Positions 47,831 through 58,700 of a stretch of 64,000 nucleotides of DNA are shown here, one piece after another; the stretch's first letter is position 1; each line of letters opens with the position of its first letter. Below the pieces are notes generated by a model. It was not told where the DNA came from, did no database searches, and saw only the letters and a program-made list of their open reading frames with translations. A program made the translations under genes and the position numbers. The DNA is from Hydractinia symbiolongicarpus. Taxonomy: Eukaryota; Cnidaria; Hydrozoa; Anthoathecata; Hydractiniidae. The stretch spans positions 19,282,001 to 19,346,000 of the forward strand of contig NC_079878.1 in the NCBI RefSeq assembly GCF_029227915.1, read 5' to 3'.

Positions 47831-47989
47831 ATGGCTGATAATCCAACATATGACGGCGGTTTTACAGATGAGAGCAATATTGATGATACTGATGATAATA
47901 CTCATTTTAGTAGATCAGAGGACCTTGCCTGGCCTGTCACAACGCCAACTCGGAAAGAACGACAGGGAGTATTTCGAAAGAAAGTGTGA
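47831..47989 (+). CDS. Polinton micro-ORF, 52 aa, acidic
   Basis: ATG 47831 to TGA 47987-47989: MADNPTYDGGFTDESNIDDT ... RKERQGVFRKKV. Diverges from the capsid gene across a 31-bp gap. Its stop overlaps the next start by one base (TGATG). Acidic first half, basic end; no family recognised. The tight spacing supports a real gene. Confidence 0.5.
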   Translation: MADNPTYDGGFTDESNIDDTDDNTHFSRSEDLAWPVTTPTRKERQGVFRKKV

Positions 47990-48381
47990 TGAACGTGCAC
48001 AAAATATCAAATGCTCTTTATGACCATCTTAAGGAGACATTAGGAATTTCAGATGCTAGACATTATGACGACTTCGAGATTACAGACGAAGGTGAGCTGA
48101 ACTTTACACTAAGAAAGAGGAGAAAAAAGCTAGTTAACCCTCCGGAGAAAATAAAAATAACTGACAAGGTGTATAGAAACGACGGTGAGCTTCATACAGC
48201 CGGTGTTATACAGACTAACCTAAAGGTAGACATTGTAAAGGGTCTAGGCTTCAACGATTATACTACTACTACATCGAATAAAAAGGGAGTGGTGGTTCGA
48301 CAATGGAAACGTCCCTTAATGGCCAAGAAGTTTTTACGGAACGTGAAAGGAAAGGGCTCGATCGTGAACTTCGAACTATAA
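47989..48381 (+). CDS. Polinton unassigned protein, 130 aa
   Basis: ATG at 47989 (MNVHKISNALYDHLKETLGI), sharing its A with the preceding stop. Basic cluster RKRRKKLVNPPEKIK in the middle. The frame runs to 48381, overlapping the coiled-coil gene that begins at 48303. The shared stretch may be a true overlap or the mark of a frame change. No known domain. Confidence 0.5.
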   Translation: MNVHKISNALYDHLKETLGISDARHYDDFEITDEGELNFTLRKRRKKLVNPPEKIKITDKVYRNDGELHTAGVIQTNLKVDIVKGLGFNDYTTTTSNKKGVVVRQWKRPLMAKKFLRNVKGKGSIVNFEL

Positions 48382-48644
48382 GGGGGAATTTGAAATCATT
48401 AACAAATAAAATTACTTTGTATGATCGTGAAATAGTGAGCCTAGAGGCCAATGTGAAGAAACTAGAGGGGAAGAAAGCATTGCCTGGAATGTCTGAGGAT
48501 CAGATAGAGATTTGGAACAACGACATTGCAAAGGTTAAGGAAGAGATTGAAAATTTGAGCGATAAAAAAGCAGCAACATTAGAGGCTCATGGTGAACTAG
48601 CATCCACGATTCAGAGTCAGCTCAAAAATATTAGGAAATATTAA
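48303..48644 (+). CDS. Polinton coiled-coil protein, 113 aa
   Basis: METSLNGQEVFTERERKGLD then heptad-rich helix (REIVSLEANVKKLEGKKA ... AKVKEEIENLSDKKA). Intact frame ending TAA at 48642-48644, overlapping the next ATG by one base (TAATG). Probably a structural or scaffolding protein of the element; inferred from shape only. Confidence 0.55.
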   Translation: METSLNGQEVFTERERKGLDRELRTIRGNLKSLTNKITLYDREIVSLEANVKKLEGKKALPGMSEDQIEIWNNDIAKVKEEIENLSDKKAATLEAHGELASTIQSQLKNIRKY

Positions 48645-49035
48645 TGAAAATCGTGGGAGACGACAAATCTCTGCTTGAAAAATTAAAATCTTATTCAAAC
48701 AGCAGGGAATTACTATAGCAAGCGTCGTTTCCGCTGTTGACTTGCTTATATCCACCATCGTGCTGGCAGTTACAGGAGGTAAAGGAGCTGGCGCTGCAGC
48801 GGCAGAAAGCGCTGGAGGTGCTAAAAAGCTCGAAAGATTGGGAAATTTTTTAAAATATTAGGCAGGAAAAGCTGGTGTGGCTCTTCCTGGTATCATAGAA
48901 ACGGTAGTATCATTCTTCTTTAGGGTGGGAGCAAAAGTTGTCGAATTTGTAGTCAAGCACCTATAAATGACGATCGCTGTCGCTGTGGCTCTTGTTGTCG
49001 GCTACATAGGTAGTGGGAAAGGTAAAATATGGTAA
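48644..49035 (+). pseudogene. Polinton membrane protein, frameshifted
   Basis: Starts MKIVGDDKSLLEKLK, then a frame change near 48695. Hydrophobic segment ITIASVVSAVDLLISTIVLA, Ala/Gly-rich linker, second amphipathic-hydrophobic stretch ETVVSFFFRVGAKVVEFVV and last segment MTIAVAVALVVGYIG ending at TAA 49033-49035. In-frame stops near 48860 and 48964 also interrupt it. Multi-pass membrane topology is evident; function unknown. Confidence 0.55.
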
Positions 49036-49052
49036 ATAAACTTCCATTTACT

Positions 49053-49081
49053 GTCTAGTTTGTTGATCAAACACACTAGAC
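49053..49081 (+). terminator. 29-nt palindrome after the membrane-protein gene
   Basis: GTCTAG...TTGATCAA...CTAGAC with one bulge, 17 bp after the stop codon. Same outer (GTCTAG/CTAGAC) and inner (TTGATCAA) blocks as 36715-36744. Preceded by TAAATAAACTTCCATTTA, whose inverted form follows the first hairpin. Confidence 0.55.
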
Positions 49082-49404
49082 AGATATAAGCAATGATAAG
49101 ACCTATTCCACCTGTGGTTAGTACACCTTTGGTATCATTGTGCTAGTCTGCTTCTAGTAGCTCGTGCTTAGAAAGTATTGCCTTGTGCTTAGGAAGTATT
49201 GCCTTGTGCTTAGGGAGTATTACCCTGTGCTTAGGGATCACGTGGCTCGCCTGTAGTGCTCCACGCTTGCTCGAGGTCCCAACAGGATTCTTCACCTTAT
49301 TCAGATCGACTTGAACCCCATAATTTGACATTGCGGGTGCAATCAAGACATTATTATTATAACCCTCAATTTTACCAATACGAAGATCCTGATGTTCCAG
49401 ATTC

Positions 49405-49833
49405 GTGATACCCAGTTTGATATTCGTGTTGAATATTGGATACTGCAGGCTTCGTGTAAAGGATGGGTTTAATGTTGTTATTAACAGAACGCTACAAGAG
49501 CTCATTGGTTTATCTGATCCGCCCGGTGGAAAGTACTATGCGACAGGCGACTATTATGTATACTACGTGACCGATATTTATCAAAGAATAAGTCTTATAT
49601 GCCCTCAGTTAAATGAGGATGATTGCTTGTTTAATGGTAAAAATTCAAACATTCTTGCTTTACTGCCCACCAAAGAGTTAAATGCTTGGGGAGTTATGCT
49701 TACATGGAGTTTCGCCACACCAATCTATCTTCCAATAAAATAATCGACAGACAGACTCGAGTTCATACTTACCGATCAATATCACACTGAAAAAAATGTT
49801 GCTTTTACAGGACTCACGATGCAAATACTTTAG
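49405..49833 (+). pseudogene. Probable Polinton penton/minor capsid protein, C-terminal part
   Basis: Plus-strand frame with VINRTLQELIGLSDPPGGKYYA, ISLICPQLNEDDCLFNGKNS, NILALLPTKELNAWG and PIYLPI. After a 1-base frame change at about 49743 comes RLEFILTDQYHTEKNVAFTG and a stop at 49831-49833. The spacing of GL...Y...C...G...ILALLP...PIYLPI and the final beta-strand part look like single-jelly-roll minor capsids of this group. The N-terminal half is unclear (49140-49400 holds repeats of GTGCTTAGG). Confidence 0.45.
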
Positions 49834-49895
49834 AATAAATAAAGAAGATGAATGATAATAGATGAAATTATAGCCTACATTATCACCAGCCGCGC

Positions 49896-50504
49896 CTAAG
49901 TACAACAACAATGAAAGTGAGGTCTACAGAATTGAAGATATCGAACAGTATCCGCGAAGGGAAATCAAAGAGCGGGATGGACTCGCGAAAAATTTCAAGA
50001 TGCATGGCACCTGGGTTTCGCTATTGTGACCATGGAATACTCGGTATCGATGTTATCACTACAGGAGTTGGAATTGGTGCATTAGCAACAGGATTTGGAG
50101 CTCCTCTATGCATTGCTATGGGAGGAATTGCATTAGCTATGGGAATTGGGCAGGCTGGCCTGAGGAATGCTTCGAAAAAATTAGGCGTCACATCACAGAA
50201 ACATGAAAGTATTAGATTACTAGCCGAAACAAAATTGAATTCCGTCTTTGATTTTATATCAAAGGCAATCGAAAATGGTGTTATCAGTGTCTATGAATTC
50301 AGTCTAATCATGCAAGAAAAACAGCGATATATGGTGCTAAAAAAGCAAATACGCCAACGAGTTAAACGTATCATTAATTCGATTAATGAACGAGAGCGTG
50401 CTCAGTCAATTGAAAAAGGTCGACAGAAAGGTAAAGACGAAAAAAATTCAATCTGTACAGTATGTCAGTGGTACCTAGATTCCCCGCCTACCTATTCGAT
50501 ATAG
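49896..50504 (+). pseudogene. Polinton membrane-active-type protein, frameshifted
   Basis: An N-terminal part is readable as YRIEDIEQYPREIKERDGL in one frame. After a frame change near 50020 a Gly/Ala-rich hydrophobic region follows (VITTGVGIGALATGFGAPLC, ALAMGIGQAGL), then a charged helix (KLGVTSQKHESIRLLAETKL) and basic tail (IRQRVKRIINSINERERA). I recall this layout from other cnidarian Polintons. A membrane-interacting virion protein is possible; unproven. Confidence 0.45.
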
Positions 50505-50539
50505 ACCATAAGTTTTATAGGGAATATAATTCTTACAAA

Positions 50540-50766
50540 ACTACATGCGTTGAGTAGCTCTCCGTCATGTACTATACGTCACGATTTTTTAACGAGTTCT
50601 TGCAAATATTCTTCAAGTTTTTTTCGTATCTAATTTCAACACAACTTTTGCAGTAGGAACCCTTTCTTTTTTTGTTTCTCGGATTGCCTCATTAAGATCT
50701 GCCTTTTTTCATTTTATAATAACGAGAAATTTTCAATAATTTGGCTTCCTGTCGAAGTTCGTTCAT
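50540..50766 (-). pseudogene. SAP-like small protein, frameshifted
   Basis: ATG at 50764-50766: MNELRQEAKLLKISRYYKMK, then a frame change and ADLNEAIRETKKERVPTAK. The pattern ELR..AK...I..YYK..K.DL..A matches SAP-like DNA-binding helices and resembles the N-terminus of the polymerase gene. The 3' end is not defined. Confidence 0.5.
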
Positions 50767-50824
50767 TTATTTCATATAGTTATTATCAATGTAAGCTAAT
50801 AAACTTAACACACTAAAACTCTCG

Positions 50825-52300
<1,476 letters not shown>

Positions 52301-52480
52301 ACTCTTTTGGAAATTAAGAATCGAGATGGAGTTAAAACGAGCTGGAAGCATTGTTGATCTCATACAGAGCATATGTATATATTGATTAATTAATAATTGA
52401 TTATAACACATGACAACCTCATAAAAAAAACATCACTTCTTGGCAAGTACACAGAGAAAGATAAAGAACAAACTATAAAA

Positions 52481-52700
52481 GCGGATATGGTGTAGTGGTA
52501 GCGCATTCGGCTTGTACGCATAAGGTTTCAGGTTCGAGTCCTCACTCCGGCGCACTTTAAATGAAGTGTTGTCAGCCCATTTGGTGCCATCTACTGACCG
52601 CCGATTGGCAGGTGAGCAAGTTAGAGCAATACTATGCGTATCTCTAGGTAAGAACCAGTCGTTAGGATGGAATTCCCAACGACGTTAAAACTTTCCGTTA
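52481..52700 (+). mobile_element. tRNA-derived SINE
   Basis: Head 52481-52554 has pol III A-box (TGGTGTAGTGGTAGC) and B-box (GGTTCGAGTCC) sequences. The anticodon stem and acceptor stem do not pair well, so it is not a working tRNA. The unrelated body (from GCACTTTAAATGAAGTG) continues to about 52700. The 3' boundary is uncertain. Confidence 0.6.
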
Positions 52701-53210
52701 TTTACTTACTAATAACAGCGACGGTTTCCGACGCTTGTCTAAAAGTCATTTAATTTTTAAAAGGAAATAAATTTGATTGAAACCGAAGTTTGATTAGGCT
52801 AACTGGGCACGCAGACATTTAAAATTGGTCTTAAGTTGCTTCTCAACAAGTTACAAGTAAGCAACAGTTGCGCTTGTGAATATATAAACTTAAGCCTCAG
52901 CTAAAATTATATATATTATATTTTGATATCGAATATCGAATAAGCGCTAGCTGGTGTCATATCAAGCAACAAACCGAGGATGGTTTTGGAGAGGAGGACT
53001 CTCGGGGCCCGTTTCGCAGGTTCTCGGGTCTCACTTTTCTATTTAACAACCTAATGATGTAAGGTTAAAGATGGAAAGAGAACAATAATAAAGTGCTTAC
53101 TATTACTATTTTCTACTTTTTTAGATATTATTTGCGTGAGGAAAAGCAACTGTTGGTCTTTTCAGTTTTCAGTAGTACAGTTATTATACCAGCAAGGTCA
53201 AAGATTTAAA
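52701..53210 (+). promoter_or_regulatory. CHMP2B 5' flank
   Basis: No gene. A strong acceptor-like tract (ACTATTTTCTACTTTTTTAG, ending 53124) lies 86 bp upstream of the start codon. It could be the 3' splice site of a 5'-UTR intron or a spliced-leader addition site. Confidence 0.4.
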
Positions 53211-53849
53211 ATGTTTCGTAAAAAACCAGACACGAAGGAAGTTGTAAGACAACAAAAAAGGGAATTAAATAAGACAAATCGAGATCTTCAAAGAGATACG
53301 AGACAGTTAGAAAAGCAAGAAAAAGCACTGGAAATAGAAATAAAAAAAATGGCGAAAGCTGGTCAAAGACAAGCTGCCACACAGTTAGCAAAACAGCTAA
53401 TTGCAGTTCGTAAACAAAAGGCTCGTGTGTTATCAACTAGTACTAAAGTAACGGGTGTAGGGCATCAAATGACAACAATGCAAGCCAATGCCAAGATGGC
53501 TGAATCAATGGGAACAGCAACTAAAGCAATGGGAGTCATGAATAAACAAATGGATGTTCAGAAATTGTCAAAAACATTACAAGAATTTGAGAAAGAATCA
53601 ACAAAAATGAATATGGCTGAGGAAATGATGGATGACTCCTTGGACGATTTATTAGGAGAGTCTGGTGATGAAGAAGAACAAGATGCTGTTGTTAATCAAG
53701 TTTTAGATGAAATTGGCATTGAAATAACAGGAAAGCTAGCAGCTGCACCATCAGCACAATCAAGTCTACCACAAGCTTCAAAATCTAAGGGAATGTCAGA
53801 AGAAGATAAAGAGATTGAGGACATGTTATCTAAACTAACAGCCAGTTGA
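53211..53849 (+). CDS. CHMP2B: CHMP2B, ESCRT-III subunit
   Basis: 212 residues from ATG 53211 (MFRKKPDTKEVVRQQKREL) to TGA; the family is about 213. ESCRT-III subunit acting in endosomal budding and membrane scission, recruiting VPS4. Basic N-terminal helix hairpin (LEKQEKALEIEIKKMAKAGQ), acidic hinge (DDLLGESGDEEEQD), VNQVLDEIGIEITGKLAAAP, and a C-terminal MIM1-like helix (DKEIEDMLSKLTAS). The block DEIGIEI...PSAQSSLPQAS favours CHMP2B over CHMP2A. The coding part is intronless, unlike ABCF3, PARK7 and COPS7 here. Confidence 0.93.
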   Translation: MFRKKPDTKEVVRQQKRELNKTNRDLQRDTRQLEKQEKALEIEIKKMAKAGQRQAATQLAKQLIAVRKQKARVLSTSTKVTGVGHQMTTMQANAKMAESMGTATKAMGVMNKQMDVQKLSKTLQEFEKESTKMNMAEEMMDDSLDDLLGESGDEEEQDAVVNQVLDEIGIEITGKLAAAPSAQSSLPQASKSKGMSEEDKEIEDMLSKLTAS

Positions 53850-53937
53850 ATATTTATTGTACCTTTTTTTATGTAACATAGTTTAAAGTTTATATTTCTT
53901 TATAGTGGTAAATCTAAAACCTTTGGTCCATTAGTGA

Positions 53938-53943
53938 AATAAA
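53938..53943 (+). terminator. Probable CHMP2B poly(A) signal
   Basis: AATAAA 89 bp after the stop codon. Confidence 0.5.
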
Positions 53944-55740
53944 AATACTTCAATTGAAATAATTTTGCAGCTATAGATGAGTTGCGAACCATATAAGTCA
54001 ACTTGGCTATTTACGCTAATTTCCAGAATTTTAGAATATTAGATTTAAAATTTGTTGGAATTATTTTTTTCTCAACTGTTATTTTCTTTGTTTGAAAGCA
54101 GACTTTACCAATTTTTGTGTCAGTGTTTTTTTAATTAATATTTTTGATTGTTGCAGTCTGTTGTTTATATTTATTGCATGTGCATGTTGATGTTCTTCCC
54201 AACTTATGTATAAAACTACAGTATGTACTCCACAACAAAAGCTTAATGCCATTATATATGCCATTATTATGTCATTTTACTAAAAAAATAATTTATAACA
54301 TGGTTTTAATCGCTTTGTGAGAAATTCAGTACTGGAATCTCCTAAATTTATGAAGTCCTTAACTTTTCAATAAAAATGAAATGAATAATGTGTTTCACAA
54401 ATCTGTCAATTTTTTAATTTATAAGCATACACGTATGTAAAACGTATCAATATGCAGAGAAAAGTAGTATTATATACATGCCTTTTTATTAAGGAAAGTT
54501 GTAAAGGGGCTTGTGTATATTGCTAAACTTTTTAACAATTTCACAGTTTCATCATTTGGATTTTCTTAAATTTTTTATTAAGATGGAGTTGACTGGAACA
54601 AAAAAAGAAAGCATTCTAAATTATAGATTAAAGGTAGGTTAACTACTGACAACTGGTGCTCCTTAATTTTTATTGTAATTTAAAATTGTTCTCAAATTCA
54701 ATTTTTCTGACAAGTGTTGCAATAAATACTTCTGGAAAATGATTTTTTTTTAGTTAATATACTAATTTTTGTGTTATTTGCAGATTATGGACAAACCTGC
54801 TCAATATAGTCAAATTATATTCCAGCAAAATGTCTTTAGCAAAAAATAATATTTACAAAAAACCTAAGACATTTCAATAACTTGTCAAATTTCATTTATC
54901 ACCAAAATTATGACAAAAGATATGTTTATTTGCATTAAGAAAATGCTTTTTTAAAAAATTATTTACATACCATTTTTACAGCATTCATGAAAATGATTAC
55001 CTGCTTTTTTCGAAATTATCTATGTTTTTTTATTCTTTTTATCACTTTTCACAATGCAATTGTCTTCACATTTATATTAATCTATATAAACAATTTTTTT
55101 TTAAAAAAAAGAAAAATAACTGGAAATTTGATAATACTTAATATTATGGTTTGAATTTTTTGCACAATTTGCAAATGTAAATATTGTATGAGAATCAATC
55201 TATTGAGGAAATGTTAAAATTCTGAATCCTATTTTTTCATCAATTGTTTTTTTCACCTATTATTTTCAGGGCTGTTGCTACAAAGAATAACCAATAACAA
55301 GGGATTACAACTGCAAAAAAGTTTTCTTCTCTACTGTCACTAAATTTTTGCAAGCTAACTTTTTACTTTAAACCCTGTTTATGCATGAGGTGCAGCCTTC
55401 TCTGCTATCATCTTTTAGCTGTTTTAATTAATATTTGTAAATTAAAAAAAGGTTTTTACTGAATGTTTAGTTGCTGCGTTTTGAAAAATTATTAACGGTT
55501 TTGTAAAACAAATTATAATTACACTGCAAACATGTACCACTTATCTCCTTAAAATCAGAAAAAGTGTTTGTTAGAATATAACATGTTATGTCATGTTATG
55601 TTCTCATTGTCCAACCCATGCTAGCATTAAGCCGAGAATGATGATGATGATGATGATCATTTCCCTGTTTTTCAACAGGACAAGATGGTTTTATAGACAT
55701 AATTAATTTTTCAGCATTTATATGTAAAAAAATCCCAAAT
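53944..55740. other. Intergenic CHMP2B-COPS7
   Basis: AT-rich, no gene. Contains only the LINE 3'-end scrap at 55609-55657. Confidence 0.6.
55609..55657 (+). mobile_element. LINE 3'-end scrap ending in GAT repeat
   Basis: GTCCAACCCATGCTAGC, a 13-bp deletion relative to the full copy, ATTAAGCCGAGAATGATG, then (ATG)n. Same 3' end as the LINE at 24535-27650. Confidence 0.8.
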
Positions 55741-58700
55741 ATGATTGATGAAACCTACAAAGGAGGCAGCTCCTTAGAGCCATTCCTGTTGTTGGCTAAA
55801 AATGCCAGAGGTGCTGCTGCAGCCCAGTTAATTCGACAGGCGTGTGATGCTCCTGGTGTGTACGTTTTTGGTGAATTGATTGAAATTGATAGCATAAAAG
55901 AGGTAAATCTTTTTGTATATAAATTGTTTTTTTCAGCATTACAAGGTTCACACAGTGTGATGGAGAAAGTAATTTTTTTTATCATTCTCATTCCTGTGTT
56001 ATTTTAAACATGTTCTTTTTACCTTGGATATTGCTTGGGATTTGTATTAAAGCAGTTATAGTTGACAGAAGTGCAACATGGAAAAGTCAAACCTTTCAAT
56101 TGACACTGTCTCAAAAAAAAAAAAAAAATATCCTAGTTTAAAAAAAATAAAAAGCAAAAAAAAAACAACTGAAATGTTTAGTTTATCAGTATAATGCGAG
56201 CATTCATGGAATATTTGTCATTTGAAGTCAAAGTATGCAACAAATGATGCATCAGAATACTATTTGTGTATCTGGAGAATGGCGAAGTTAGACTTCTTAT
56301 AAAGAGTGATATACCAAATTATGTAAATGGATTCTCTGATGTTTAGTTTATGTGTTGAAAGTGATGTTGAACTATGTAATGCGCATTATAACCATATGCA
56401 GTAAAAATGTTTTGATAAACATTAAAGAAAACCAATATGTTCAAAATATGTTCAACACACTAAAGAATTATGCACAATGTAAAACAAGTTGAATCTCACT
56501 CACATAAAAAGCAAAGTAATTCTTTTAAAAAAATGTGTGTTCTTTTACATTTTCCTTATTTTCTTTTTTTTTCCTTCTAATTTTTTTATTTAAAATCAGT
56601 ATTCTATGATTTATAAGCTTTCTAATCATAACAAGAAAATCTGTTGGTTTCAAACTTTCACCTTTTAAAATATGAGATTTGTTGTTGATACTTTTACAAC
56701 ACTTTGCTGACCATCTATGACTTAAGGTTTACCCAAGTGGTTTATCTCAAATAGCTCTGGGGGTGAGAATGATGTATACAACAGCCAATAACTCACTTCC
56801 ACTCCACCTTTAACTAAAAAAAAATTCCACTATAATTTTAAATTAGCTATTATGTAGTATTAATAAATCCTTAGGGTTTGCAGGCCAAAGCAGTGACATT
56901 TGTCATATCCAGGGTCTTGTCAAGATAACAGGCTTTTTATAAGGACTTTTACAAATCAAAAAACATGGAAATTTAAACTGGTTTATTGTAAAATGGTTGA
57001 TTCATTCAAAAGTTCTTGAATAATTAAAATTAGAACAGTGCAGGAGTTTTTTCCTATCTGTAAGGCATCTGAATATATTTAACCTCAATTTTGCTGAAAA
57101 TCACTAATATTTTATATTTTGTGTACATCGTGCAGTTTTAAACATGCGCAAAATTTAAGAAGTTTCCTCTGGTGTTTCTACGGAAAATGACAAATTTATA
57201 TCATATTTTACACGTGTTTCAAAATATACAAAAAAGAAAACAATATGATATTATTTTCATCGTTATAAGAACACAAAACAAAAAAGACAACTGGGTGGCA
57301 AAATAACTGTGTAGAGCAACTATATACTAGAATCTCACATTATATTGCAGACGAAACATTTTGTACCATGACAGAAAAATGTCTACACCAATACACTCCT
57401 CTGTAAACAGACGAGTAAAAAAAATTTAATTTTTTTGGTCATTTTATGTAAAGTAATTTTAATGCTTACCCTACCTTGTGTTATTCCTACAATAAAATGA
57501 GAAATCAGATATACTATATACAAGTTAAAAGACATAGGTATACGCAGAGGTGATAAATGAAAAATTAAAAATAAGAAAAGGTAATTCTCTAAGGTAGGAC
57601 TGTAACATCTATAGCAACATCTATGGCACTGATGATGGTTTTTTACCGAAAAGCTTTTGCTTAATATATATTTTTTTAAACTGTTTTTATTATTTCATTT
57701 CATAACTAAATGGCTAATTTTAACACATGTACTAAATATATATCAGGCTTAATATGTTTGCTAATCTGGACATCATCTGACTAATATCTATAGTCTCTGT
57801 GCTGGAAATGTTCATTAAGAAATCCAAAAATCATGAAAAGTGTTGGAGATAAAAATTTAACAAATTCATATTGTGAAATGAAACTTTCTCAGCAGGTGTA
57901 TTTTTATAGTGATAAAAAGTTAACTTCGTATTTTTTTTCGTTCACTCAAGGAAATGATAAAAAACTAACTTTGTTATGGATTTATCATTTGTTGGTAATG
58001 TGAGGAAACTATAATTTTGGGAACACTTAATGTTTCTTTAACCATCATAGAATGTGGCTTTTGTTACAGGAAAGACATTAACGTGGCTTCCTGGAAAGAT
58101 ATGGATAAATTTTTATCATATGATGATTTTCACGCAATTCGCTGTTATATTTCAATTTATTTAAAGAAGGTTATTTTGTCACAATAAACCATTTTGATAT
58201 CAAGAAACCTTGCACTAAATTGATGTCTGACATGTATAGTTAATGTAGGAAATTTAATGAAAAAATATTAACATGTATTTAATTTGTGATTTATAGAATC
58301 GTTGCATGATATTTTTTCTCCTATAAATAAAACCCCGAAGTTTATAAACATTTTTATTATGTTTTTTCCTTCAACAACCGAATGAGGGTAAATGATTATT
58401 TGGAGCTTTTTTGTATTGGTTTGTATTTTAATCATAAAACACTACCACCAAAGTTTACCAGCCAAGTTTTTGAAAATTCTTTTAATTTCAAAAATATTTA
58501 TAAAGTATAGCTCTTTTCTTTATTTTTTAATATTTTATCAATTTCTTACCGCCATTAAACAAATACTTTACTTTTGATCGACTGTTATTATTCATTAATT
58601 CTTTCGGTTTTTTTGAAATATTTCGTAAAAAGGGATAAGAAGGGATAAAAAGTGAACAAATGTGATACATTTTCACCAATTTGTTCTTTTATTATTATTT

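Noticed and set aside
52481-52554. Functional tRNA gene
   Set aside because: A and B boxes are present, but acceptor and anticodon stems mispair and an unrelated SINE body follows.
54584-54631. Possible first exon of COPS7 (MELTGTKKESILNYRLK, donor GTAGGT)
   Set aside because: Joining it to the acceptor before 55741 gives an immediate stop, and the ATG at 55741 matches the family start better.
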